This document shows, one piece after another, positions 1 to 11,802 of a stretch of 64,000 nt of DNA (position 1 is the first letter of the stretch; every line of letters begins with the position of its first letter). A program made the translations under genes and the position numbers. The stretch spans positions 19,605,372-19,669,371 of the forward strand of contig CM057230.1 in the NCBI GenBank assembly GCA_029891385.1. The letters run 5' to 3'. Below the pieces are notes generated by a model, which was not told where the DNA came from, did not search any database, and saw only the letters and a program-made list of their open reading frames with translations. Source of the DNA: Erythroxylum novogranatense (lineage: Eukaryota; Streptophyta; Magnoliopsida; Malpighiales; Erythroxylaceae).

Positions 1-1232
1 ATGGATCAATTATTGCCCATCAATTGAGCGAAGAGTTAATTGGGCATAAGAGTTCAAATTGGGTTTAGCTACCAAAAAATCGTGAATATATGCTGTACAT
101 AATTCCATCGAGACATATGCATCACTGAATCGCTATTGAGCATCTAGTAATGGATCAGATTTATCATATAGAGGCGCCGTTGATCATTATCCACGTATTA
201 CTGAACTTCCGCAAGGCTCGGTTACAAGTGAGTAACCTAGTTGGTTTCTCAAATTCCGATTGTAAAATGCCAATGTGAATTACTTGCCAATGTGAAATTG
301 CATGATTACTGAAATATACATGATCTAATAGCATGTTTTCATCAGATTGATTGGATTATCGCATGACATCGAGAAATGCACACGGGCTTTATAGCCATAC
401 ACCTAATTATCGACTGTGATAACATGCATAAATGTATGATTAGATAATGGATATGGATCAGTTGCTATTATCATCAAAAGAGCCGAGCCTCGAACATCGA
501 TCGACTTGCCTCGAGCTCGAGGGAAGAAATCCTCGACGCCCCTCATCAATACCGACTGAGCATGGGCACAAACATCGAATAACTCGAAAAGAGTCTCATA
601 TATTGTATACACATGACTCCATTGAATTACACTTAATCGAATTATGATGATGACGATGAGATTGCAAATTGTTACATGCCATCAGAACTGCTGTATAATA
701 TCGTGAATTGTTATTTGATACTGCAAATTGTTATAGGTTATCGCAAATTGTTATATATATATATACCAATTGTATTCATCGTATATGCCGCATGCAACTG
801 CTGTAATGCATGATTTGAGTGAACCATCGGCGATGGTTTCTCATCGAGTTCGCAAACTCACCCAAAATTGCAACCTTTTTTCAGACCGATAGTAGACTCT
901 AGCCTGAGATAGTCTTTTCCGCCGTAAGGCATGGCTGCAAGAGAAGTGATGGCACATGTCGGTCGTACCAAGGACTTTTGGATGACTTAGGATAGATGTC
1001 AGACGCTTCGTTTTGTTTTAGAGACCGATAGACTTGTCTATTCCGATATCGATGATCTGATCAAGATTATTTTGGGTTTTAAATTTATCGATTTATGATA
1101 TATTACGGTTTAATTATTATGATGCTATGGGATTATTAGTGGAAATTTTTGGTGGTACACCTTTATCGTGGGATACGCAGTTTGAGCGACCTTCGGCGTC
1201 CCGATGTGTACCCTACGGTGAGGGGCGCTGGC
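1..1232 (+). repeat. Tekay-type gypsy LTR, left part beyond the window
   Basis: This stretch is a diverged copy of the LTR seen in full at 58195-60968, in the opposite orientation. Matching landmarks are the GGTTACAAGTGAGTAACC region near 220, the GTAATGCATGATTTGAGTG region near 803, and the terminal block ending in GTGAGGGGCGCT near 1230. The next bases are not the initiator-Met primer-binding site that follows the 5' LTR of this family. It is therefore a solo LTR or the 3' LTR of a plus-strand element. The copy has many small indels relative to its partner. Confidence 0.8.
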
Positions 1233-1676
1233 AATTCGTGGTTCTAAAACCTGAAGGAATGTCAATTTGCCGCTGTCCTCACCAATCCCGCTTGAAAGTT
1301 TTGATTTTAATCCAGCTTGAGCCATCAAATCTTTAGAAAGGTAGTTCGAGTAGCCTTTCATCGACTGTATAATGATTAGTTGAATAGAGTTAGTTCATTA
1401 GATTTTATATGTTGCACAAAACCCTAATGTAATTGTGACGACTGCTTTCTTCAACATATTTTGTTTTCTTGCTTTTTAAGGACTCATCTTTGGTTTCCTA
1501 ATGCCAAACTTGAATGGCTTTTGAGCCATGCGTGCTAGGTGATTAAAACCATGCAAGAGAAAACAAATAGATGTTTTGGGCATGAATCTGTTTTAGTTTC
1601 TAGGATAGACCTAAGCCATATCACAAGGTACTTAGTTCAATAGTACAAGGAAACCAAGGGTTAATTTCCATCATTT
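1233..1676. other. unassigned interval
   Basis: Nothing recognisable is coded here. It lies between the LTR end and the copia integrase fragment and may be decayed copia sequence or unrelated spacer. Short open frames on both strands have no family features. Confidence 0.4.
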
Positions 1677-2480
1677 TCATTCATCGTATATGAATGCACA
1701 GAACAAATACATGCATAAACATTCAAAAACACGTAAATGGTCAAGAGGTTTACGCTCATAAATTTTCAAAGGATGAGAGAAAACATAACCTTGTCGAGGA
1801 AGTCGTTGATCACAAAAGTTATGTCGCCATCGCTTTGCCCGTAACCTCATGATACATTTTTTACAAGCATGCTTCAACAAATTTCTGCAAGATGCTTGTT
1901 CTTCCTCTCAACCACGCCGCTCTATTGCGGTGTGTTAGCACATGTAACCGTCATGATAAGGCAATCCCTAAGAATTGTAAACTGCTTGAAGATACTCTCC
2001 TCCACGTCATCAGTACAACAAATCCTTTCACCAAGTTCGCTTTGGTAGCTTCTTCAACTCCATTTTGAAAATACACCAGATTTTCCTTGGTAAAATAAAC
2101 CCAAACATACCTCGAGAAATCATCAATGAAAGTCATACTTCATCACGCCCAATTGATGTCTATTTGACAGTCCAAAAAATCGGTGTATCAACTCTAATGG
2201 CTCTTTGTCAAACCTGACTCATATGGTAAATGATGAGTTTTTCAGATCGACATCCTCACACAAATTGTGTCAATTTCACTCAAGTTAGGGAATTCCTTCA
2301 ATATCGATTTTTCATGTTCATATCTAGCTTGAATATGGCGGCCTAGTTGCATATGCCATAAATTTGTTGTCCTCATTTCTCTTAGTCTTGTCACATATGC
2401 GCTTCCTCTATCATTACATAAACTGATTCTAATTCTTCCTCTCCATAACTAGCCTTTAAGAAATCTTGAGATCACGATAA
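1677..2480 (-). pseudogene. copia pre-integrase and integrase fragment
   Basis: Minus-strand frames carry copia integrase signatures: MTFIDDFSRYVWVYF (about 2136-2090), which includes the first catalytic Asp, and PLDHLRVFECLC (about 1745-1700), matching the conserved HLRVFGCxCY block near the integrase C-terminus. A LWHMQLGR stretch (near 2350) corresponds to the GAG-pre-integrase LWHxRLGH motif with the final His lost. The reading frame shifts repeatedly, so no functional protein is made. Many of the shifts may be sequence errors (see the finding on CAG/CTG sites). Confidence 0.75.
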
Positions 2481-2883
2481 TGTTATGAATGGATCCACAA
2501 TAATACAATCACGTCCCCATTGCGCTATTGTGAATGATGATCGTCGTTCACAGTCTTTGAGAAGGAGTTCGAGAGCCGCCGTTAATTTAGTAGGTTGCAA
2601 GGATATGTGGAATGCCATAAGGAGCATAATCGAACTCAAGCTCAATTAGGGAGTTCATTATTAGGGAAGGAATTACGTAAAGTGGTTATGTCATGATTAT
2701 AGTATATTTGTTGATCTCTCTCTCGATTCTCTCGATTTTCTTCAACCCCTCTTCCCTCCTAAATCGCTTATCTATACAATTTATAATTTGTATTTTCCTT
2801 AACAATTAATACAAATTCCAAAATTCTTTGTTAACTTCTTGTCTCAATGTTACATTATTTTCTTTCGAGAATTGCTCACATCA
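2481..2883 (+). repeat. 5' LTR of the Reina-like element
   Basis: Direct repeat of 13364-13792 with TG...CA ends. It is 26 bases shorter than its partner because of many small indels. Several of these replace CAG or CTG in the partner with a CG-containing string. Confidence 0.85.
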
Positions 2884-2900
2884 TTGGTGCTTTCATTGAA
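2884..2900 (+). other. candidate primer-binding site
   Basis: TTGGTGCTTTCATTGA follows the LTR end directly, where a tRNA primer site must lie, and resembles the sites of many small plant chromoviruses. The tRNA species was not identified. Confidence 0.5.
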
Positions 2901-2909
2901 CCTCTCTAC

Positions 2910-4320
2910 AAGATGGTAGAGCATCAAACCCGTTCCAAAAGTCCGATGACGATTATGAAGGCCATTCTTTGATGCACATGACTACCTTAACGTCACTATG
3001 TGGATCACTTGACCTGCATTTGATGATCGAAAAGCTTCTTCAAGAAGTGGTGGGTCGATTTTTGACGGCTTGGCCGCACAAATAAGTTGATTACGAAACT
3101 CCGATCGTATTCACGTGAAAGCTTCTTCTTCTTTGGAAGGTCTGGTTTGATTTCCTTGTATCGCCATAAACCCGCTCAGGTTCGGATGGCTCGTTTCTCG
3201 TGAATCCAGATCAGTGTAATGCAAGCTGAATGGTATTTTGATTTCTATCAAATTCGGTTGGAGGATCGTGTCACCATTTCCTCCATTTATTTTGATGATG
3301 CCTGCTACTACTAGTATGATTGGATGCATCGTAATCATTCACTCAATGGGTGGAAGGCATTTACTATAAGCGGTTTTACAACGCGTTTACCCACGTGATC
3401 TTAAAAACACGAAGATACGCTTGCTAAGCTTCACGTGTCTCTTCAGTCAATACTCTACCAATCCCAATTTGAAGCCATTACTAATCGTACAATGCATTTT
3501 ACAGCCCATTTCTTAATGCCTTGTTTCATTTAAGGTTGATGCACGACATAAGCATTCTGTCTTGGTCATAAACCCAAAGCCTTGGAAGAGGCCATGAGTT
3601 TGGCCCACCGTGAACGGAGGATCCATCTGGAAAAGGGTTTCTCAAGCCTCCTTGGGTTCTTGAAACCTCTCCTCCCGACTCAAAGGCTCCCCTGCTTCTC
3701 CCTTGCGGCAACAACCACAACCTTGCCCGATGGACTTCGAGGTTCCTTTCGCGTCTTACTCCGCCGGAGGCAGCTCGATGGTGCCAAAGGATTGTGTTAT
3801 CATTGCGATGATAAGTACACTTAGGATCATAAATGCAAGCGAAACCTCGATTTATTCTTTGTTGAAGAAGATTGGATCCACAGATGGGGTCGATGGTCAA
3901 TCACCTGTATCTACACCACAGCTCCTTACGAGGAAGACTCGGTACTTCTCCGTTCGATTACCCTACCCAGCCTCATTCGGCTATCTCCTACAATGCCCTA
4001 GTGGGGTTGCTCTGTCTCTACTGCATTTTCAAGGGTTGGTTTATGGTCGGTCGGTTCACTCTTGCTCGATGGGGTAGTACCCACAATTCGTTCAACAAAA
4101 GTGGCCCAAACACTTGAATTTGGAAATTATTCACACTTCTCAGGGTTTACTTTTAGTTGGTAGTGGGAATGCTTACTTTGTCTTGGAATGGCTAAACAAG
4201 TACCATTGAGTATTCAAGGCCATGAAATTCTTGTTGATTTCTTTGTATTGCCAATCCAAGGATGGGATATGGTTCTTGGCGTCGCATGGCTAGCAACTCT
4301 TGGGCGATCATGATGGATTA
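2910..4320 (+). pseudogene. gag and protease of the Reina-like element
   Basis: An ATG near 2913 opens MVEHQTRSKS, a gag-like start that soon hits a stop. Near 3792-3835 an out-of-frame stretch reads CYHCDDKYT then DHKC. This is the C-x2-C-x4-H-x4-C nucleic-acid-binding knuckle with one internal stop. Near 4220-4310 the frame reads HEILVDFFVLPIQGWDMVLGVAWLATLG, matching the C-terminal half of gypsy retropepsin; the catalytic D-S/T-G segment is not in a readable frame. No single frame spans the gene, so it is inactive as written. Confidence 0.7.
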
Positions 4321-4639
4321 CGATTACTTTAATCTTTGAATTTCAATCTCAGGTCAGCATATCGTTGGCATGGTGAAGCTCCTCCATCGGCTCAATCAGT
4401 TCAGTTCAATGGGTTGCGACGTTTGTATCAAATCAATGCAATCGCAGAGTATTTTTAGCTCAATTGGTTTCTCCCGATTGGTACTAGTGCCCACATTCTC
4501 TCTGACATTGAGAATGTCTTGAAGGACATTCTAGAACCTTTTAGTAAATCACGAGACTGCGTCCTTCGAGATTTTGATCACCGTATCCACCTTATGCACA
4601 GGCATGATCCGGTGAACATCGTCCTTCTGATATCCACAT

Positions 4640-5860
4640 TTTGAAGCAAGAAATTGAGCGGCAAGTGTTAACGAATGTTAAAATATAATTGCCAATCTTG
4701 GCCCGTATTCCTCTCCGGTTCCACTCGTACGGAAGAAGGATGGCACATGGCAGTTTTGCGCACGAGGCTTTGAATGCAATCACGGTAAAAGATCAGTTTC
4801 CGATCCCATCCATCGACGAGCTATTCGATGAGTTGTTCGGTGCTCGGTATTTTTCTAAACTGGATCTGCTAGCTGGCTATCATCAAGTTCGAGTGAAGGT
4901 AGAATATGAGTGTAAGACTACGTTTACTTGCGCATAGCCGGGCATTACGAGTTTCTAGTAATGCCGTTTGGGCTTACTAATGCTCAAATCAACATTTGAA
5001 ACCTCGTGAGCAGTGTGTTCCGACCATATCTTCAAAATTTGTCCGCGTCTTCTTGATGACATTTTGATTCTGATTACAGCGTGGGGGTGCATTGGAGCAT
5101 CTTCACGGTCTTGACAATTTTGAAAGACAATCGTTGGTGGCAAATGTTCCAAATGTGTGTTTGGACAATCCAGAGTTAGCTATTTGGGGCGTGTCATCTC
5201 ATATCAAAGGGTGGCTATGGATCTGACAAAATCACCGTCAATCTGACATTGGCCACACCTTGCTCTTATTAACGATGTGCGAGGTTTCCTTGGCCTCTTG
5301 GCTATTACTGAATTGTTTTATAAGGCATTTTGCCTCTATTGCTGGGCCTCTCACAGTTGCTCTTGCAAAGATAACTTCGATGGACGGAGGATACTACAGC
5401 CACTTTTGAACAATTAAAACAAGTGTTGATGCGGCTCCCATCTTGAGATTGCGGATTTTGCAAAACCTTTCACCGTTGAAGCGATGCTTGGTGAGGGATA
5501 GGTGCGATCCTATCACAAGAAAAACATCCGATTGCTTTCTTTAGCCAACAACAGAGTCGAGGATGCGACAGGTTCCACATATCGAGAAATGTCGCTATTA
5601 CTCGGGCGGTATCCAAATGGCGCGATGTTACTTATGGGAGGAAATTTACCATTATTACGGATCGTGACCTCTCAAAGCCTCATCGAACAAGTTATCCAGG
5701 ACCCAGGCGGCGAAGTGGTTAGGGAAGTTGATTGGCTATGACGATATTGTGTATATCGCCGGGAAGTTGAATTCTGCACTAATGCTCTCTCACGAGTTCC
5801 TTGTGCTCAATTTTGGCTCTTTCGACTAGTGCATTTGATATTGTTGATGAGCTGAAAAGC
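4640..5860 (+). pseudogene. reverse transcriptase and RNase H of the Reina-like element
   Basis: The frame at 4689-4937 carries RT blocks: ALNAITVKDQFPIPSIDELFDELFGA followed by FSKLDLLAGYHQVRV, the latter with the first catalytic Asp. A VMPFGLTNA-like block follows near 4960. The second active-site block survives as LLDDILIL near 5046-5069 in a shifted frame. Downstream fragments to about 5860 match the gypsy RNase H region, including an LRIVTS/HQSLIEQ-like block near 5660-5700. Multiple frameshifts are present. Confidence 0.7.
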
Positions 5861-5989
5861 CAACCTTAATCATCGACTTATTAGCGAACAACGGTCCATT
5901 CTCATGGATCCATTGAGTGTGGTTAGGTTCACCTTGAATGGTGCTATTCTTCGAGACCGCTTTGGTCATACCTCAAATTCTCCCTTGAG

Positions 5990-6573
5990 CTCAAATTCTT
6001 GCTGAATTTCATGCATCGCCATGATGGGAGGACATTCGGTATGACTCGAACACTCCACCAATTCTTGCTAATTTTTACCGGACTTCCGTGCGAAAGATGT
6101 TAAGCGGTATGTGCTCGAGTGCCAAGTGTGTCAGCAGATGAAGTCTTCACCCTTGAGCCGGTGGATTCTGCGTACGCAATACCCAGCATGCTTTTGAAAG
6201 TATATCCTTAGATTTCATCATGGATTGCCTACTTCGAGGAAAATCATGATTTTAGTGGTCATTGATAAATTTGTCCAAATCGGGGCACTTCATTGGCTTG
6301 CCCTCTACTTTTAATAGTACTTGATGGCGGTGTGTTTGTTCAAAGAGGTGATACGATTACGGGATATCGGTGGACATAGTCTTGGATCGTGATCCTCGTT
6401 TCTTGAGTGATTTCGGAAGGAAATTCACCGATTGCGGTACCACGTTGAGCATGAGTCTGCATATCACCCACAATCCGATAAGTGATGAGGTACTCAACAA
6501 GTGTGTAGAGATGTATCTTGATGCTTGTATGGCAGACCAACCTTCTAATTAGATGTGATGCTTCCTTGGGCGG
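5990..6573 (+). pseudogene. integrase of the Reina-like element, part before the nested insertion
   Basis: KDVKRYVLECQVCQQMK (near 6095-6145) holds the CxxC half of the zinc-binding HHCC domain. A SLDFIMD block near 6207 contains the first catalytic Asp, and VLDRDPRFLSDF near 6376-6415 the second. The frame MSLHITHNPISDEVLNKCVEMYL (6448-6513) corresponds to the region of the third catalytic acid. The gene is cut at 6573 by the nested element and resumes at 12677. Confidence 0.75.
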
Positions 6574-7422
6574 TGTTACAAAGGTATTTTAGGAACTCAA
6601 ACTTTCACGAGTTTCTCGCTCACACCACTTTGTGCGGCGGTCCGCTTAAATCCGTAAAGCAAAGACTCACCTTCTCTCACCCTCGAGTGTTTACCTGCAC
6701 ACTCGAAAAACAATGCTTAAAAGAATAATAAGAACAAAGGCAACAAGCGCATACGGAGATACGGTATAAAACCAACTTTATATACTTTCCTAAAAAATAC
6801 AAAGAATGCTCTCTCATTTGAATGAGAAGAGCAAGGCTCGAATAAGCTATATATAGGCATCTAACTTGCCTTCCAAGTTACATTCGAGAATCCTACTCAA
6901 TCAGGCGCCTAAGATCGTACTAGATCACGTCTATCCTTATCAGATTACATCCGTGTACCAATTAGATGACATCCCGTCTAAATAGGACTCTAGCGATAAG
7001 ATAAGATAACAACAAGATAGAGATTACATTTAACTCATAAACTAACATCCTTGTCCTCGAAGGACTCTACTATCTTTAGGCGTTCGGTTCCACTGTAACT
7101 CTAACTCCCGATTGTAAACATCATCCAAGATCTCCCACGATCTCTGTCGTTGATGATGCAATGTGATCTCGTCGAAGTCCACTAGCACATTGGCACGATC
7201 AATGCTCCCACAACAAGTCCATTAGTCGTGGTCCATTCATCCGGCGAGGCTAAGTCAATCTCCTGGTCCGATGCTCTACCAAAATTACGCACCAAGTCGA
7301 TCCCTCTGCCGTATTTGCCTTAGTATTTTCGCATGCCTCCCTCATGTGTGAATCTAGCTAACCTCTTGCCTAAGGCTCCTCATCAGTAGTGAGAAGTGCT
7401 CCAGAAACTTAGGGGTCTAACA
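6574..7422 (-). repeat. 3' LTR of the nested chromovirus
   Basis: Direct repeat of 11803-12676. This copy is 25 bases shorter, with many one- or two-base losses, often where the partner has CAG or CTG. A G-rich minus-strand tract complementary to 7424-7436, next to the LTR, is the likely polypurine tract. Confidence 0.85.
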
Positions 7423-8650
7423 AACCACCCCACTTGGATGGATTCGGCGCCTCGTCAATTAGTCGAAGTAGGCGTTCACCTAATCCTCGAGCGCCACAAG
7501 GTTTTATCTTTCTCCCATGTTGCTGCGCGACAGGTTTACCCTTCCTTTGGATTAAGAACTCGTCAAAGTCGGTTCTTCTTATCTGACCATGGTCCAGGTG
7601 GTCTAGGATCTTCTCCACTGATCCTCGATTTGTTTCTCTGACGGCGTGATTGCTTTCGCTTCACTGACTCCTATTCGGATCGATGCATCCTCATAGTAAG
7701 GCTTGAAAAACTAACATGAAAAGTAGGGTGTACCTTTAACCGCTCGGGTAACTTCAATCGGTATCACGCGTTCCCACTTTTGTAACACTTCAAGCGGTCC
7801 ATCATACTTGGTACCAATCCCTATGCACTTGCTTGCTTGAGATCTTCTTCCAAATTTGCGGGGTTAGTTTCAACAAAACCTTATCCACCACATCAAACTC
7901 CAACGGTCTCCTTCGAAGATCCGCTTGCTTCTTCATCCGTCGAGAAGCTTTGCGAAGACTGTCCCTCGCCTCATCTAGCATCTCTTGCTTCTCCCTCGCA
8001 AACTTATCGCCATGAGGACACTTGTCACTTGTCCTTTGTTGAGCGATCTCTAAAGGTGAGAGGTCATTGTCCCAACACAATCTCAAGGACTCTTCTCCAT
8101 AGCCAGAAGATGCGTGCAAGTTATAACAGTATGCGATATCAAGTAAATTTAACCAATTTAGTTGGTGGCACTTACATAATGCGAAGATATTCCTCAACAA
8201 ACCGTTGATTCTTTCTGTTTGGCCATCCGTTTATGGGTGATTCGCCGTTGAGAACTTTAACTCATGACCATCAAATTAAAGAGGCGTCGAGAATCGGCCC
8301 GTCGTCTGGCATCTCGATCGCTCACAATATCTGCTGGTACTCAAAATACTTGACCACGTTCTTATAGAACAACTCGGCGCAACATCCGAGTACAAGTCAC
8401 GAGGAGTTGTACGAAGACCGCGTACTTAGAGAATCATCAACCACCACCATGATTGGCGCCATGTTGTCCACCTTTGGAAACCGCTAATGAAATCCATTGA
8501 GACCGAGCATCCAGGTCTCTCGAGGATGGATAAGGGTTGTAAACCGACTTCCTTCTTCCTTTCCGGTTTATCCAAGCGACACCAAGGCATGTCTTGACGT
8601 AACACTCCACGTCATTCTCCATCTTGACCAAAAGTAGGAGCGTGATAGGG
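7409..8650 (-). pseudogene. integrase and chromodomain of the nested chromovirus
   Basis: From right to left, the frame at 8631-8437 begins MVKMENDVECYVKTCL (zinc-binding region, with the second Cys of CxxC altered). An SMDFI-like catalytic block is disrupted by frameshift. The frame at 8200-7802 encodes RKASRRMKKQADLRRR and VDKVLLKLTPQIWKK, the conserved integrase C-terminal region of chromoviruses. The frame at 7618-7409 starts MEKILDHLDHGQIRR and continues FLIQRKGKP, matching a chromodomain (EKILDHR...FLVRWKGLP). The chromodomain runs into the LTR, as is usual. Frameshifts make the gene inactive as written. Confidence 0.75.
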
Positions 8651-8837
8651 CGCTAGCATCTGTTGGACTCCTGGGTGACCAACCCACTGTGAGTCATGCG
8701 TCTCCTTCAACAATTGTTTCCGCAATCCACCAAAGCTCGCACGTAAACTTGACTACTCTTTGTCATCAATAGCCCATCATCGTCGCGCGCTGAAACTGCG
8801 TATAACACCCTCCTTTACTTGAGTAATTAACTTACGA

Positions 8838-10201
8838 TTACATGGTGTCTAAGCGGAGCTGCCGTTTTGATTTGCTCAACAGGTTGGACTCACCCTTGTG
8901 ATCGAATAAAGGTATAAATACCTCCTTCTGCTTTCGAGGCATCTGCCGCGTTGTTGTGCCTCCCGGTTTATGCTCCCACGAAGTCATATTCAGCAAGGAA
9001 CTCACCTTACCGGGCTTATTTTGCGACAACTTCTTTTGGGTCTGAAAAATGTGTTAGCAACATTATCTGTTCGGACAATGAACACGGTTCCCAACAAATA
9101 TACTTGCCACGTCTCCAAGCAATGCACCACGTAAGCATCTCCTTCGTGGGTCAAGTATCGCTGCTCCGCACCATTGAGCTTCGGCTCTCAAATGCAATGG
9201 ATGACCTCCACATGTACAAGGACTCCACCAATGGCTTTGTCCAAAAGCATCGATATGTACCTCGAATGGAAGATCAAACTCTGGCGGCTTTAACCTTTGG
9301 TTCGGTTGAGATTGCGACTTTAAGTTTTGAATGCCTCCTCACATTCACCCGTCCAACACCATTCTTGCTTCTTCTTTAGCAAGTCAGTTAATGGCGCTTT
9401 CTTAGAGTATCCTACTATGAACACTTTGTAATAGTTCGCGGTAGAAAACTTCGCAATTCTCGTGCTGTCGTGAGGAGCCTACACTCAACTATTGCCTTCA
9501 CTTTCTTAGGATCCATCTTGACTGACCTTGCTCACCCGTGACCCAAGAATCGATCTCAAGCTGGGCGAACTCACACTTCTCCATCTTCACATGAGCTTGT
9601 GTTGCCTCGGTCTTTGAACACTTGCCTCAAGTGTTCCACATATTCGCCATATTCGCTATATATCACAATGTCGTCTAGATAGACCACAACGAACTCATCC
9701 AAAACTCATATAGCACGTCATTCATTAGGTTGCAAAATGTGGCGAGGGCATTAGTTAATCCAATGGCATAACTAAAAATTCGTAGGATCCATACCGTATT
9801 ACGCCGTTGTCTTTTAACAAATCGCCTCGACTATCCGCACTTGCCAATACCCACTTGAAGATCCAACTTCATGAACACCTCGACCCTCGACAACCTATCC
9901 ATCAAATCTTGAATCAAAGGTCTGGATACTTGTTTTTGATCGTTATCTTGTTCAATGCTCGATAGTCTATACACATCCTCGATTATCGTCTTGCTTCTTA
10001 CGAAATAATCTGGGCGCCCGTCGGAGCTTTTGATGGTTGGATGAACCACCTCCAACAACTCACCAAGTTGTTTACGAAGTTCCGCAATTCCATCGGGGAC
10101 ATCCTATATGGAGCGCGTCTGGTGGGATCGCTCGAGAACCAACTCGATCCGTGATCTACCTCTCGACGAGGGAAGAGTTTTCGGCAACTCTTTGGCATCA
10201 C
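8838..10201 (-). pseudogene. reverse transcriptase and RNase H of the nested chromovirus
   Basis: The frame at 10201-9998 encodes FPRREVDH, APYRMSPMEL and IQPSKAPTGAQ, the conserved N-terminal RT blocks of chromoviruses. The frame at 10058-9831 encodes PLIQDLMDRLSRVEVFMKLDLQVG with the first catalytic Asp. The second active-site block and the thumb lie in broken frames between about 9700 and 9300. The frame at 9029-8838 includes LLNMTSWEHKPG, the C-terminal RNase H signature. Repeated frameshifts prevent a continuous product. Confidence 0.75.
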
Positions 10202-10641
10202 ATCCCAAACTCCTCAACAAACTTGCAACCTCATCGGGACTTACCACGTGATCTTCATCGATCTCCACATGGCGGCGAGATAGGTCTCCATGCCTTTCTT
10301 CAACCCTTTCTCAATACTCATAGCCGAAACATGTCCTGCGATGTTGTAGCCTTCGTCGTTCCCCATCGAACCTACAACAATTTACGTAGAAGGAATTTTG
10401 TTCATTCATTAACATCATACCTCCCAAACTTGGGTATAGCACCACCTTTCTTGCTCTGAAATCGATCCCGATATCATCTCGAAATCCTCTAATGGTATGA
10501 TGATGAAATTCATCTTGGCACGCCAACTTCAATGCTCAACTGGAGCGTTGTAAGCAATTCCGCATTGCTTGTGCCTTACCCATGAGGGTTGTAATTTCAT
10601 CGAAGCCTTGGACACCCTTATGACTTTGAACCATCTTTTCT

Positions 10642-11777
10642 CTAAGCGTGGGTTGCACGATATCCACCATTGCGGTCCGTCCTTTTCCCCGACTCAACTA
10701 TACCCATACATCGAGTTTTCAAAGGAACTGACTCGGTACTAACTGTAAGCAAGGCAATCGGATTTAACGCGCATCTTCGAAGATTCACCATCTTCTTGAC
10801 GATCGGGGCATTCAACTTTTCCTTCCTTGGGCATTCTTTGGCAAAGTGTGGACCGCATAAAGTAACAAACAATTTTGCCCTTCTTGAGGCGTCTCCCGTT
10901 CTTGAGCCCCCATTCCTTGCCCTTACCTTTGAAGTCTCCTTTTGAAATCCTTCTTCTTCTTCCCTCGGTCCTCTCTGTTGGGCATGGCCTTTGCTCTTAG
11001 AAGAATTCGAGGAGCTAGCCTTAGAAGTCTTCGCCATCGAAAATCCACCAGAGCATCGGCGGTACGCGATTGCACAACCACGTCTTTCACATTCGCCTCC
11101 GTAACTCCATTTGAGCCACGGTTGTAATCCGGATAGGAAATTGAAGAGCTTGTCCTCATCGACATGTTCTCAATATCCAACATTAGAAGCTAAAGACTTA
11201 ACATAATCTCTTACCGATCCATCTTGCTTGAGCCGCTTGAAGGCATCCTCGCGAGCGAAGTATTCATAAGGAAGGCGATCCTTTAGTTCCTTCTTCATCT
11301 CCCCCACGTTTCTCACGGGAACTCTACCATGCTGATCTCCACAGAGGTCCTCGTCCTCCACGAGCTTAGCATCCCATCCAAGTACATAGCCGTCACATTG
11401 ACCTTATCAGCATCGGATACTCTAGCAGCCGCAAAGTACTGCTCCATATCTCACAAGAAGTTCTCCAACACCTTGGCATCCCGCACGCCTTCGAACACCC
11501 TTGGTTCACGTACCTTCACAGATGAAAGTTGAGGTGTGGAGCTTTCGGCTCGATCCCCGTCACCAGTTGCAACAGCACGCCTGAGGATGACAATCTCAAA
11601 TTGAGCATCCTCCAATGTTTTGAACATATCTCCCATCTGTTCCTGCAACTGTTGGATCCGTGCCTCTATCATCTCGAACCGAGTATTGTGAGAAGTGACC
11701 TCTTCCTCCCCCTGAGGAATAGGACCAATGAGTGCCTTCACCCTAGACACCCGTTCTATCAAGTTGCCCACTGTCAT
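10642..11777 (-). pseudogene. gag (and start of protease) of the nested chromovirus
   Basis: The best-preserved part is the N-terminus at 11777-11451 (108 residues), starting MTVGNLIERVSRVKALIG with a predicted coiled coil around IQQLQEQMGDMFKTLE. After a frame change, 11361-11170 carries FKRLKQDGSVRDYVKSLAS, the conserved end of the gag helical domain. Near 10870-10830 is a zinc knuckle, CGPHFAKECPRKEKLNA, with its first Cys one frame away. A protease-like AMVD block near 10650-10670 is frameshifted. Confidence 0.7.
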
Positions 11778-11783
11778 TCCGAA

Positions 11784-11800
11784 CTATGGCTCTGATACCA
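11784..11800 (-). other. initiator-Met tRNA primer-binding site
   Basis: On the minus strand the sequence reads TGGTATCAGAGCCATAG, complementary to the 3' end of plant initiator methionine tRNA. It lies two bases inside the LTR at 11803 and fixes the orientation of the nested element. Confidence 0.85.
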
Positions 11801-11802
11801 GT

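Noticed and set aside
3526..4117. Overlapping open frames of 80-124 residues on both strands
   Set aside because: Only a short internal stretch shows the gag zinc knuckle; the remaining frames are shadows of the frameshifted Reina-like gag.
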